A stretch of DNA of 64,000 bases from Isoetes taiwanensis. Lineage: Eukaryota; Streptophyta; Lycopodiopsida; Isoetales; Isoetaceae. Under the pieces are notes generated by a model. That model was not told the DNA's origin. It did not search any database and saw nothing but the letters and a program-made list of their open reading frames with translations. This document shows, piece after piece, positions 1 to 10,614 of this stretch (position 1 is the first letter of the stretch; every line of letters begins with the position of its first letter). The translations under genes and the position numbers were made by a program. The stretch lies in assembly GCA_021234155.1 (NCBI GenBank), contig JAJEKV010000020.1:3211275-3275274 (forward strand), in the 5' to 3' direction.

Positions 1-513
1 GAGAAGAATGTAGGGCAAAGGGCTGTGCAGAAAGAAGACATAGATAAGTTGCCATACTTGCAAGCATTAGTAAAGGAGACTCTGAGAAAACATCCTCCTG
101 GAGAAGGTACTCTATTTCATTCTGTTACTGAACCATGTAAGCTTGCAGGTTATGATATTCCTACAAATGCCCTCATTATGGTCCACACCTTTAGCATTGC
201 TAATGATCCCAAAGTCTGGCCTGAACCAGAAAAGTTTAATCCTGAAAGATTTCTTGAGTGTGATGTAGATATAACTGGTGCCAGAGAGATTAGATTGATC
301 CCCTTTGGTGTAGGGCGCAGAATTTGCCCAGGCTGGAGCATTGCCTTGCTCCATGTTCATCTTATTATCGCTCGGCTTGTGCAGACCTTTGAGTGGACCA
401 CTTCAAAGCCTGGTGAAGAAGTTGATATGTCTAAGAAGTTCTCATTTACTATGGTTATGAAGAATCCTTTGAAGGCTTGTATAAAGAAGAGGTCGCCTAA
501 TCCATGTTTATGA
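1..513 (+). CDS. Cytochrome P450, C-terminal part (5' end outside window)
   Basis: The frame is open from base 1 to a TGA at 511-513, giving the last 170 residues of a P450. Visible family signatures are the K-helix ETLR (ExxR), the NPERF (PERF) motif and the haem-binding loop FGVGRRICPG with its cysteine ligand. The protein is almost identical to the C-terminus of the complete gene at 20882-22369; the differences I noticed include E to K in AVQ-K-EDID and S to F in the segment after GEGTL. The stop and about 550 bp of 3' flank are also shared, so this is a recent tandem duplicate. It looks intact as far as it can be seen. The family is a CYP71-clan (A-type) monooxygenase resembling CYP89/CYP77. 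It should be ER-anchored, but the substrate is unknown. Confidence 0.93.
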   Translation, partial: EKNVGQRAVQKEDIDKLPYLQALVKETLRKHPPGEGTLFHSVTEPCKLAGYDIPTNALIMVHTFSIANDPKVWPEPEKFNPERFLECDVDITGAREIRLIPFGVGRRICPGWSIALLHVHLIIARLVQTFEWTTSKPGEEVDMSKKFSFTMVMKNPLKACIKKRSPNPCL

Positions 514-1063
514 CCTTATAGTAGTGACAACAATGGCTAGAAAAATGTGCATTGGTTACTCTGGTAGAGGAACATTTGTAAAAAGTATCAGAAGTTATTA
601 CTATGGTCATGAAGAATCCTTAGAAGGCTTGCATAAAGAAAAGGTTGCCTAATCCCCTTTTATAACCTTATAGTGGAACATTAGTAATAAAATTTCAGAA
701 CTTAAGTTTATCAGGCTGATGCTCACCTTGTGATCATTATTGTGCTGCTGATAGTCATTTCAACAAGTCAATATTTCACCACATTGGCTTACGCATAGTT
801 CACAAAATCAACAAGGTTAGTAAATCTAGGCCATGACCACCAAATCATAAAGTGATTGAAACTACAAAGGTCCAACACTCCTTAACATGGCTGCTGAAAA
901 GGGCAAGTACTACATGCACGCTAGCCTAAACCGTAAATTCGAAACATATCAACCAAATCATCACAAAATATTTAATTAATCGCAAGTCCAACATACCTTG
1001 GTTCGTAATCCAGGACTAATACCAGTCATTCTCCTTTAATAAGTGGGAAGGTAATAAATGGTA
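514..1063. other. 3' flank of P450 copy 1, shared with copy 2
   Basis: There is no gene here. The sequence is the 3' untranslated and downstream region of the partial P450. It aligns with 22370-22834 with small indels, and the shared part ends at 'gggaaggtaataaatgg' in both copies. A short segment (601-660) repeats part of the P450 3' coding end in degenerate form, for example 'atgaagaatccttagaaggcttg'; it is present in both copies and therefore older than the duplication. Confidence 0.75.
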
Positions 1064-1160
1064 AAGTTATCGGTCTGGTCGAGGCCGATAACCTAAAATG
1101 CATGACCGAGGTTGTATGTCCGAGGCCAAATATTTGGCACGTAAGGCCGAGGCCTGCTAT

Positions 1161-2147
1161 ATAAATATAAAGCACACTGACAGTAATCTCTCATCTCTTA
1201 AAATAATACTATAGAACTAGCAGCAGGGCAGGCTTGGGGCAAAGGGATGGGTTGGAAGTGGGGGCATAGTGAAGAAAGAGCAAGATGGGAGATTAGATGA
1301 AAATAAAAGGTAAGGTAAACAAACATTGTAAACATGCCTTGGGACAAATGATGGCGCCTTTCAAAGGCTATCTCACTGAGAGATTAATTGTGCATACACC
1401 TCTAGGATGTAGGATATCATAATAAATGTCAAGATGAGTTTGCCAATTTATCATAGATGAGATAATGATGTACATGGACTTCTTTTTAAAGCAAATATAA
1501 TTGGCTGTATTATGAAATGCCTATGGAATAAAGTGTTTGTATCACAAAACGTCACTAGCAAATGTAGACAATCCAAAGCATTCAAATTGAGGGTTAGGCA
1601 ATGACGTGAAAAAGGTAAAATACAAGTCTAGATCCCTTATATCACAAAAGTTCACTAGCAAATGCAGACAATCCAAAGCATTCAAATGAAGGAATATAAA
1701 AGGACTCAAAGCAAGACATGAAGGACATACTATAGAAGGAAAATGTCAATAAATATAAAGCTTGTTTTGTATTGAATGTATCGGCTAAAGAAGAATGGAA
1801 GGCAGTAATGTCTAAAACTCATTTGTTCTAAGGGTGAGTTGATGCCCTTACAATTACACGCTGTTAAAGCTTTGCATGAACAAAGATGCTTATATCCACG
1901 ACGTGCTTTCAATATTAATGCTTGCAACTTCAATTTGCCCATGAAAAGAACACCTACCTATAAAACAAATGACCATATTAAATAGTTATTCAAATCTGTA
2001 TTCAATATACCAGTTAATTTGTTCCATTGAAACAAAAATATGCCTACAAAATAAATATTTAGTAGATCAAGTTTTAAAAACACATTCAAGTTTATTAAGA
2101 AGGCTACCTTATATTCGCTTGTCTTTATAGAAGAGCTGAAGCTTTTC
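1161..2147. other. Non-coding duplicated spacer
   Basis: I see no gene. The sequence matches 25975-26806 and then 30445-30695, so in this copy it is uninterrupted at the point (about 1890) where copy 2 carries the tyrosine-recombinase element. It contains an internal duplication: 'tatcacaaaa(c/g)ttcactagcaaatg(t/c)agacaatccaaagcattcaaat' occurs near 1541-1587 and again near 1640-1687. The short ORFs on the minus strand are not conserved between copies and are not believable. Confidence 0.6.
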
Positions 2148-4053
2148 ACTACCTATGTAAAGCATTCTATTTTGTTCTTAAAAAATTGGATGTGTAATAT
2201 TTCTGGGCTGAGAAGAGCCCACAGCTTGACACGTACATTATTTTTTATTTTCCTAAAATCAGAAAAGGGAAATTCTTTACTTCCACACGTGTGTGAGTGA
2301 TGGCCCAAACCAAACCTAACCCGCATTACGGCTATGGCTGGACCCATGGCACCTCTGTTCACCCCTGTTTCTGCGATCGCTTGTTCTGATGAAAGCAATG
2401 ATCCGGCAGGCTATTGCAGATCATTGCTATGGAGGATAACGAGTAAATAAAGTAAATAGATATTTACTTCTTGGCTTTCTTTTAGAGCTCTGGGCCTTCC
2501 TCTTCCTCTTTTGCGGATGTGGCTACTTTTCTCTCCCGCCACAGCCAAATCCGGCCCTGATCTGTAAAAATTGCCCTCTCTTCTTCAATTTTGATCCATT
2601 CTCTGACCCCTAATCCAAGAGAACTTCAAATCCTGGCAGGCAAGAAAGGACTGATGCCTGTTCTTCAAAATCGTCATATCCAAACTTATCCCTGCTCGAG
2701 GGATCTGTGGGGCGCCGGATATCTGCAGTAGATCGTCGCGCAAAAGCAGGGGTTCTGGCAGGCAAGAAAGGATTGGCACGACAAAGCATTCTGTGGCAAC
2801 AATTTTAACATGATTTGTTTCCTTCTGTTGTTGGCTGGATCCACCGCCATAGCTAGCCAGGGATGTTCCTGCAGCTGGAAACAGAGGTGTCGACTATAGA
2901 AAATAGGGTTAATCACCTATCTTGCATATATAGTGATTGTTGAATCACCGCTGTGACAAGAGAGTAGTGAAGAAGAAGACATTACTAGCTTTTCTATTCT
3001 ATGGCATCTGTACCATTGATCGCTGTTGTTGCACCAGCCAAATCCTAGGTAAAATGCACATGCTAGTTTATCTGCACTTGCAAAGTTCTTTGCCGGATCT
3101 AACATAGTGTCTTCTTCGGATCCGCGTCTTCTTCGGATCCAAGGGAAAACTGTGGTCCATATGCAGGGAAACACTGTTCACAGATCAGAGGTTGATTTCT
3201 GTTGTTTGGCAACAACTGCCAATCTGGAAGGGGTGCTTGCTTTAGTGAGGATGCATTTAAATTGTCTCTTTCAATAGGGATATTTGTCACCACTACAGAG
3301 CAAGAAGCAACATTATCGATTCATCGAAGCATCCTTTTGGGAAAACCAAGTTTTCAGTTGACAAATTTTAGAAACTAGCTCATCTCAAAACTCCGTAGAG
3401 ACGCACTAGAGATAGTCTGGAAAATGCACCAGAGATAATCTGGGAGGGAAGAAATCAGAGGATTGGGCAGCAGATTTAGAAATGAAGAAAAGCGTAGTGT
3501 GTCGGCTCAAGCGAGCTTGTGGATAGTTCATGCTGTGGATAGTTCATGCTGCAGCGGCAGTGCAGAATATGAGGGAATGGAGAAAACAATAGAATGCTGA
3601 TGCCAGGGATAAATGTGATACCTCTTGCAGAAGGATGGGGGATTGAAAAAGAAGGAATTAACACGCATCAGAAATTGCGACCTGCAGGGGCAGTTGCTGG
3701 AAGATCGACATGCAGGGCATGTGGAAATCAAGCGAAGAAGAATTCAAATTATGGCTGTTTTTTTTCAATTTCATTTTCTCAGAAATTCTATTAGATATTG
3801 CATGCAACACTAATCCCTAAGTAACAAATTGCTAAAATCTAAATTGAAGCTTCAAATTAAACTCCCTCGATCACTGATCATTGTATCTTTGCTCAGAGAA
3901 GGGTCGTTACAGGAGACGAACATGGAAGGGAAGAGGCCTATGTGATGGCAGGAAGAATTTGGTAGACAATTAAAGTAAAACACATGAATGAATTAAGTAA
4001 AACACATGTTCATTTGACAATTTTGATGCCATGTTTGTCTTGCGATTAACTTT

Positions 4054-4127
4054 GAGATACTTGCAACTCTGAATTGCGTTGATTTTTATTGAGATACTTG
4101 CAACTCTGAATTGCGTTGATTTTTATT
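4054..4127. repeat. 37-bp tandem duplication (2 copies)
   Basis: The unit beginning 'gagatacttgcaactctgaa' and ending 'gatttttatt' occurs twice, head to tail and without mismatch, starting at 4054 and 4091. Confidence 0.95.
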
Positions 4128-4674
4128 GTCATCAATTTAGATAAACTAGTTCTGTCTGCAAATAAGAGGCTCAAGAAAGAGTCTCGATTTATTCCCGCTG
4201 GTAAACTCGAATTTGTAGTGTTGAATTGCGAAGAATCCTTTGTCGAGAGAATTGCCAATCGCCAGAACAAGGCCGTTGGCACTACAAGCAAATATATTCA
4301 CGCTGCTTTAGCTGGAAACTCGTTTAAGAAATTAGATAGAAGACGTATATGAAAATAAAGACACTGAATATGGCCGCAGACATTCAATTGGGGCATTCCA
4401 TCGTAGGCCTGCCATGAATAATTGATTGGGCCTTCAATCCGGTCTCCTACTGTAAAATCCGGTCATCAATCCCTGTAAATCAAGGCTTCTTCATTGTTTG
4501 GAAAGAACTTCCTTCTGCCAGTCGATCCCTCTTGCTTGCTCTATGCTTGAGTTTCTGCGAAGAATCTGGCTTTGGGTCTAAGAAACCGACTCTTCTGTGC
4601 TGGAAATTAGCCTTGATAGAGTGCCAGAAGGATTGCCGAAGTAGAACCTTGGAATTCAGCCAGTCGGTTCTGTG

Positions 4675-4770
4675 TTCTGGCTGCACGTTAGGCCATTTGT
4701 TATGGGCTGGGAAAGAGAAACGTTCTGGCTGCACGTTAGGCCATTTGTTATGGGCTGGGAAGGAGAAACG
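4675..4770. repeat. 48-bp tandem duplication (2 copies)
   Basis: The unit beginning 'ttctggctgcacgttaggcc' occurs at 4675 and 4723, with one A/G difference (gggaaagag versus gggaaggag). It runs directly into the GC-rich palindrome module. The period is a multiple of three, so it makes an apparently repetitive short ORF that is probably not a gene. Confidence 0.95.
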
Positions 4771-4810
4771 TTCGCGGCGGCCTTGGCCGCCGCGATAAGT
4801 TTCTTGTAAC
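4763..4810 (+). repeat. GC-rich palindromic module, copy a
   Basis: Arms 'cgcggcggcc' and 'ggccgccgcg' flank a central TT at 4773-4794, bordered by 'gagaaacgtt' on the left and 'ataagtttcttgtaac' on the right. The same module, with flanks, recurs inverted at 23036-23077 and in decayed form at 18971-19012. It resembles the terminus of a dispersed element rather than a gene. Confidence 0.8.
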
Positions 4811-4811
4811 T

Positions 4812-6517
4812 ATAAAAGGTACACGATTGAAGGGTTTAAACAACTAGGGTCTCCAGATCGTGCCTATTTTTCCTAGATAGAGTTTTGCACACATTGTAGT
4901 CGAATATGATTTTTATTATGATGGGTATAGATCATGCCTAATTTTCCCATATAGAGTTTAAAACATATTATACTCGAATATGATGTTATTGGCATGGGTT
5001 TGTTGTGCGGATATAGGATGGATGATAATCTTATTTTATATGGAGCTTTTTAAGACATGCATTCATAAGCCCTTCATAAGTCCTAGAAGCGTCTGCCACT
5101 ATTACTCATATAGAAATGGTTTTGATGACACTCTGAATTCAATTCACTTAACATAGCTTAAATGCTTGCTTTGGACTTGGCTTTTAGAACTCTCATGCAT
5201 TTGATGAAATATTAGAAGGCCACACACTACCATATTGTTTTACAAAAGAGACATATTCTTTTAGATAAGAGACGCAAAGCATGTTTTCTTCACTTTGGAA
5301 CTTGGTGTGCATATGAGATGCACATCATGATTTGTCTTCTGATATCCTAATCTAACAATTCTACTCAAATTTTGAGACAAATTCCTCTATTATATTTGCC
5401 CAAACTTTGAAAATGGACCTACTCTTGGTGCAAACCTTCCTTTTATCACCATCTGAAGGGTCCATAAAAACTGAACATGCAGACATAGATGCTAAAAAGC
5501 ACAAGATACTGCAATACTAATTTGTCGACATCTCTTCATATTGAAAAATGTGAAATATTTTGATATCCTTCTTTGTAACATCAATTGATAATCCAATAGT
5601 GCTTCTTCACTTTGCTTAAGGTTTATAATATTTGCAAGTTCATTAAGCAATTCCAAAAGCTCTGATTCAAAACTTGGCAATGAAGCTGTCATTGATTTCG
5701 AAAAACAAGGTATTGTAACATCTTTGGTGCAAACCTTAAGGGTAGCCAAGCTTACTTCTGCAACAAGAGTGTGAGAGAAGGCATGCACATGTACAGAAGA
5801 AAAAAATGTGTAAAGAATGTGACATGAGCCAAAAAAAAAAAGGGGGAAAAAAAAAAGAAGAGAAATACAAGCATGCTATAGAAGTTTATATCGCTTAAAT
5901 TAGGAAGCAAAACATATTTAAGATGTCCTTGCTAGGACTAACATGTAAGGATCAAATATGGTTGCAGATCATCCTGGACAATATGAAGCAATGAATTTCA
6001 TATTTGATCACATTATCAGTGATAGCAACTCTTAAGCAGATATAATAAACATTCTTCAAAGGATGGCTCATGCCATTCTATTCTCTCTAGCATGCCCTTT
6101 GATTATCTCTGTAATAGGTCATTTGGACTCTGAAAGCAGTAAGATTATTAATATCTGGTTTTCACTAGTTCTTACTAGTTTTACTTTAAAATCAATTCTT
6201 AAGCATGTCACGAAATGGTATTGGCTATTGCTCCACTAATATAGGGGGTGTCTTGGGCACTGTTTCTAGGTGCCTTGGCTTCTGGTATTAATATAAGTCC
6301 CCATTTCTATCCAGATCCTGCTTTTGGGAACAATCAAGTAGTACTATAGACTACTAGAATCTTGTATCTCATAGAAGAGTTTTTCAGATATGATAGATGC
6401 ACTAGACAGTACGGAACATCTAATGATGCACAAACCTGTCAGCAAAGGTCTTTTTGTATTCTGCGGATTACAAAAACCAAACCTATGCTTTAAAAAACTC
6501 CAAACAACAATATAAAA
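4812..6517. other. Non-coding duplicated spacer, right part
   Basis: This stretch is collinear with 30703-32541 apart from small indels and the 23S-like filler in copy 2. No ORF is kept in both copies, so I see no gene. A short piece around 5770-5830 ('gtgagagaaggcatgcacatg') also has a third, weaker relative at 36790-36850. Confidence 0.65.
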
Positions 6518-6521
6518 CTTA

Positions 6522-6610
6522 TATTTTTTTTAAGGACGTCAGACTTTATTAATAACACTTCAATATAATACATAATACAATGCAGAGACAGGAATAATAA
6601 ACCCAGCGGA
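6522..6610 (-). mobile_element. Retroposon 3' tail with poly(A), minus strand
   Basis: On the minus strand the sequence reads '..ttaataaagtctgacgtcctt' followed by a run of A, that is, an AATAAA-type signal followed by a poly(A) tail. A related tail occurs at 51180-51260, with shared words 'actttatt', 'aatac-aa-atgcagag' and 'gggaata'. This fits the 3' end of a LINE or LINE-mobilised transcript. The upstream body could not be identified. It sits exactly where copy 1 stops matching copy 2. Confidence 0.5.
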
Positions 6611-6730
6611 CAATCAGATCCAACTGAGCAGGGCCACCCGTCTAAGCATGACAATATAATGCAGTTCACACTATTTTCCTCTCCTACAAAGAGAAGAATA
6701 ATATATCATCATATTTTTAAAAAAGTTACT

Positions 6731-7021
6731 TTAACCAGGTCGAACTTCCACATCCATAGAATCATTAACAGCAACTTGATCTGCTTCCTGGTGTCTCAAT
6801 GCCGTTGAATCAGGGACATCCATTGTAATAATCATAGTAGATATTGGAGCTACAGAGTGAACCAACGCAGATTGAGGAGCCGAGCTATTTTTGCGACGTG
6901 CAAGTTTCTTCAGGCGTGGAGTATACCATCCTTCTTCCAATAATTCTTGCTTCTGAGAAATGTCCTGAAGACGAGAGTGGTGCCTCATTAAGAGGGTCTG
7001 CTGATATAGAATATCTAGCAT
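6731..7021 (-). CDS. Unrecognised short ORF, 96 aa
   Basis: A 96-codon minus-strand ORF lies just upstream of the poly(A)-tailed 3' end at 6522-6610, so it could be the end of a retroelement reading frame. The sequence is charged, with a basic stretch (LKKLARRK), and matches no family I recognise. Its start codon overlaps the left inverted repeat of the 7011-7990 unit. A chance ORF is quite possible. Confidence 0.2.
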   Translation of the reverse strand: MLDILYQQTLLMRHHSRLQDISQKQELLEEGWYTPRLKKLARRKNSSAPQSALVHSVAPISTMIITMDVPDSTALRHQEADQVAVNDSMDVEVRPG

Positions 7022-7990
7022 TATAACAGGGGTTTTTTTGTGATTTTATACGCTTTTTGGCATGGTTTTCATATGATTTCATGGGCGTATTGCACGAGGC
7101 ATACTAATCAGTATATCTAGAGTGCACTCCGCATTTTTATTGTCTAAATTCCATATCCCCAATGGTTTACCCCCTTTTATTTTTATTCCTCTATTTCTGT
7201 TTAATAAGCCATACATGCAAGCATCGAGATGTTTCACTTTAGGGTTATTTTAGGGTTAGCTGAAGCATTCTCTGTCTCAGGTATGCAGGTGCTGCGGATT
7301 CTATGTTTTTATTTTAGGGTTGTGAAGAGACCAATCCTAGATATACTCTCAAAATCTTCTTCTGTAAATTGTGCGTCATTATAAGCCAGAAGTGCAGGCC
7401 CTTGCAAAACTGATAAAGAGGGAGATGCCAATGATTCCCTCCCATGTTGTCTTCGATCCAGACAAAAGCAAATTTTAGTTGCCCCTGCATCATCTGCATT
7501 CTGTATGAGCTCCTTAAGGATGGTGGTTCCTTCTGGATAATTCGCAAGAACTTCCCGAATTCTTTGTGTGAGGTCAACCTTCCCTCAGAAAAATCTAGCA
7601 CATGTTCTGCCTTTTCCATCGACTTTAGCGTAGATTCAGACACAAATTCTGCTGGTAATTCATCCGGCTTCCATCAAAAGCCCAGCTGAATTGAGCAGCT
7701 TCCATGAAGCCTGCCTTCTTAGTTGTTTGGCCGGCAATGTAGTGGCAAAGTTCCCCCTCTTATTTGGTCAGAATTGTCAAAGAAAGAAAGTTTTGTTTGT
7801 GTGCAGACAGATTCGAGGGATGCTGTATGGTGCAACAGATTCGGGCAAGGTCCATGAAATGCGAAGGGTTTGTATGGATTTTCAGGGTTTCTCTTATCAT
7901 CGTGTTATGGTGCAGACAGATTTGAGGGATGCATATTTGGCCACCAGGGGAGCTGATTCCGTGTGTTTTCCCTGTTATAATGCTAGATAT
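7011..7990. mobile_element. 980-bp unit bounded by 21-bp inverted repeats
   Basis: 'atatctagcattataacagg' (7011-7030) is the perfect reverse complement of 'cctgttataatgctagatat' (7971-7990). One more G/C pair and an outer 'tgctga'/'tcagca' pair extend the match, with a 5-bp gap on the left. Inside is a minus-strand fragment of a sacsin-like gene. The structure resembles a non-autonomous TIR element that has captured host DNA (Pack type). I could not find a clear target duplication. Confidence 0.6.
7315..7650 (-). pseudogene. Sacsin-like HSP90-type ATPase domain fragment
   Basis: Minus-strand translation gives GKVDLTQRIREVLANYPEG, then ILKELIQNADDAGATKI, CFCLDRRQHG, LLAYNDAQFTEEDFESI and SRIG. 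These are the N-terminal GHKL/HSP90-like ATP-binding signatures of plant sacsin-like giant proteins; ELIQNADDAGA is the ATP-site N-box. One frameshift separates the upstream part (ending EHVLDF) from the domain. Only about 110 of several thousand residues are present, and the frame ends in a stop soon after SRIG. It is a captured, non-functional exon fragment inside the 7011-7990 inverted-repeat unit. Confidence 0.85.
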
Positions 7991-8059
7991 TCAGCATGAA
8001 ATATTTGCTTTAGGGTTTTAAACAGCAGCAGAGGAAGATGCTGCTTATTCTTTGGAAGC

Positions 8060-9085
8060 GGCTATGCATATACCAGGCATGGACACGCACATGCAGGTAA
8101 GTAATTTAACGTTGGGCACATTTGCTTCCGGCCTCAGAAATCCAGAGACTGATCTGATGGGAGCTTTGTCTCTTATATTATATACTTTGATTCTTGTTCC
8201 TTTGTGCAAATACGTCCTTCTTGTTTTATGCGCAAATGACAATGGGGAAGGTATGTTTGCATGACAGAATGCCAATGGAGAAGCTAACAAGAATGTCACT
8301 CTTGGGACTAATTGAAAGGGCTATTTCAAGTGGCACGTTTTCTCTTTTCTATTTGATAGCCAGCATGCAAATATTGGGTTCATAGCAAAACCACATCCAA
8401 CAGATCTTAGATTGTCGACTTACAAGCTTCAGATTCCTAGCAATGAATAGAAGAGGGCTATTTCGATTGAGGAGAAAATTGAGAAAAGTTATGTACTCCA
8501 GACAGTTATCTTGCTACTTGCATTGCTTGGCACATGCATGATCATTGGAGATGGTACGCTGATACCAGCAATAAGTCGGATTGACACATTATATATTTAT
8601 TAATTTCAGTCCTATCTGCTGTGAGTGGTCTGACTGTGGCAATACAGGATTTGGACCAAGATCTCTATTTTATCAACAACTTTCTATGTTCAGACAATGA
8701 GTACTTGTTTAGACACTAATTTGGACCTTTCGGCTCAGATTTGATGGTGTTTACTTCAGTTATTATACTTGTTTGCCTATTCCTTCAAAAACATTTTGGG
8801 ACATCGAAAGTGGGATTCTGATTTGCACCTGTATTATGCCTGTGGTCCATATCTATTGCCATAATTGGATTATACAATATAATTAAGTGCGACACTAAAG
8901 TTTTCCGCGCACTCAATCCAAATTACATCATTAGTTATTTTAAAAGCAATGGGAAAGATGGTTGGTTGTCTTTGGATGGCATTGTACTCTGTATAATAGG
9001 TATATTTTCTATTTTCTTTATCAGAGGGCCTTATGCTATGCTACTGCAACTTGCAAATGACAATGCAGGAACTGAAGCTATGTCT
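8060..9085 (+). pseudogene. KUP/HAK/KT potassium transporter pseudogene
   Basis: Successive plus-strand segments match this plasma-membrane K+ transporter family in order: [19 protein letters not shown] with CANDNGEG (8140-8260), LSTYKLQIPS and then LLLALLGTCMIIGDG and PAIS (8415-8580), LSAVSGLTVA (8612-8645), GLYNIIKCDTKVFRALNPNY with DGWLSLDGIVLCI (8868-8998), and a final GTEAM at about 9070. The segments are in different frames and broken by stops and small insertions, and no start or C-terminal tail is found. It is a decayed partial copy. The (TTATC)n run just after GTEAM replaces the expected downstream sequence. Some breaks could be introns, but the in-frame stops are not. Confidence 0.88.
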
Positions 9086-9110
9086 TATCTTATCTTATCT
9101 TATCTTATCT
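9083..9110. repeat. (TTATC)n microsatellite
   Basis: Five to six perfect copies of a TTATC/TCTTA pentamer lie at the point where similarity to the potassium transporter stops. Confidence 0.95.
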
Positions 9111-9534
9111 ATAAGATCAATCCATATAGTAAAGTTTGAAACCTAATGGCTTGGAAATAAGAATGGGTTTGTTGATAGTCATTCCATGCTTTTACCCAAA
9201 ATTGCAAGCTGTTTGCAGTCCTTTAGTTTATCTTTGCATTGTTAAAACGAGCCACTCGCTTTCACCAACTTAAGATTTGAGAAGATATTTGAATGATTAA
9301 TATCTCATTATTTATCTTGTCACATGCAAGCCAAGCTTGCATCCCTTTGGATACTATATAAGAGAATTTGAAGTTCTAGAGGAAATCAGCATACCCAACA
9401 ATCTATGGCCCATATGGAATTTATATGACTGCTGCTGCACGGCTTGGAGCATTTGATCCATCATTTGGAACATCCCCTTTCATCCTATATGACTATACTC
9501 CTTCCGGCTTGTCAAATGATATTGGAAATACAGA
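9111..9534. other. Spacer left of the CACTA element
   Basis: No assignable gene. A short open stretch at 9425-9534 (reading LGAFDPSFGTSPFILYDYTP) is not recognised and is cut by the CACTA insertion. Its continuation across the empty site would be at 12976. Confidence 0.4.
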
Positions 9535-9549
9535 CACTACAAGAGAACG

Positions 9550-9890
9550 GTCGTTTCGCGTCAGAATAATCGTCAGGTGGTCTTCACAAAAAAGGAAGTG
9601 TTCAGGTTCTTCTTGCTGACGAATTAACTGACGAATTTTTTCTGACGCATAAGCGTCGATTATGCGTCGCCGAAAAAACGCCGATTTTTGGCGATTTTTT
9701 GGCGACGATAAAGCGTCGGCGCGTGTCGTCAAACTTTTCGGCGATTGTTCGTCAGGCAATTCGTCACTAAAATCGTCAGGCAATTCGTCACTAAATTCGT
9801 CAGGAAATTCGTCATTAAAATCGTCAAGCAGTTTGTCAAAAAATTCGCCATAAAAATTGTCACATTTTTCGTCATTTTGTTTATTTTTTG
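9550..9890. repeat. CACTA left subterminal repeat array
   Basis: The core 'cgtcag'/'cgtca' recurs about 15 times, including near-tandem units such as 'tcgtcaggcaattcgtcact'. A 'gcgtcgattatgcgtcgccga' GC-richer patch lies at 9650-9720. These are typical subterminal motifs of the CACTA superfamily. Confidence 0.85.
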
Positions 9891-10614
9891 CGTTATTTTT
9901 TGTTAGTAGCTTATGTCAATAATGTCATTTTCTTTTTATTTTTGAAGAGGGGCTATTTGCATTTTGCATAGATTAGTGTGTTCTCTATTCTCTATTTACT
10001 CTTAGCTATACTTATTTGAATGTAGGTGCAAATTGTAAAAAGAAATAAGTGTCTATAAAATAAAAACTCCTTTATTTAAATGGATCGTAGTTATATATCA
10101 AGAATGAACACTCTTTACAAAAAAAAATCATGCAACAAGAGCTGCATGAAACTACATCGTCAAGAAATCCAGAGCCTCTTTTTTGACCAATATTTACATG
10201 CCTGTTTTTATTATATTTCCTCTTCATCAATTTAATGCATTTTCTTGATAATACCTTCTACATCGTAATTAAACCGACAATTGCTAAGAACCCAACCCAA
10301 TAGTAATTATCAAGCACAAGGCCTCGCAATAGGATGAATTGGTGAATACATTTGATAGATCATCATAATATGAAGAAGAAGAATGATTACCTGCTAGAAG
10401 CTGCCTTCTTCACACGCTTATACAGCATGCACGTGGTTCAACCTCGAATGGTACATGAATCCTTCTTTTCCTTGGACTCAGAAGCTGGTGATTGTGGAAG
10501 CAGATGCCTTGACTCTAGAGTATAAGAAAATTTTGTGGCTGTATTGATTCCATACTGAAAAGCGAAAGGATATGAAGGCATCAATTTCATTTCCTTTGAG
10601 TGTGGACTACTAAT

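Larger units (their letters stand above)
2148..4811. mobile_element. Copy-1-specific insertion, about 2.66 kb, class unknown
   Basis: Copy 2 reads straight through from 'gaagctttt' (30698) to 'aaaggtacacgattgaag', whereas copy 1 has about 2.66 kb between the same points. The insert shows no long ORF. It contains head-to-tail short duplications: a 37-bp unit twice at 4054-4127, a 48-bp unit twice at 4675-4770, and smaller ones near 2632/2755, 3108/3122 and 3522/3540. It ends in a GC-rich palindromic module (4763-4810). I found no convincing terminal inverted repeat or target duplication, so the class is open. A deletion in copy 2 is the alternative. Confidence 0.55.
1..6517. repeat. Segmental duplication, copy 1
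   Basis: Blocks 1-1063, 1161-1960, 1960-2147 and 4812-6517 align in order and orientation with 21856-22834, 25975-26806, 30445-30695 and 30703-32541. The intervening non-matching stretches are insertions in one or the other copy. Coding identity is very high, while flanks carry many small indels. The distance between equivalent P450 positions is about 21.86 kb. The left limit lies outside the window. Confidence 0.88.

Noticed and set aside
4532..4798. ORF with a duplicated 16-residue segment
   Set aside because: The repeat is just the 48-bp tandem duplication read in frame, and the ORF runs into the palindrome.
4763..4810. Helitron 3' end (hairpin near terminus)
   Set aside because: No CTRR motif follows the hairpin in any of the three copies.
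2148..4811. CACTA element starting 'cactacctatg' at 2147
   Set aside because: No matching inverted terminus or subterminal array at the right end.
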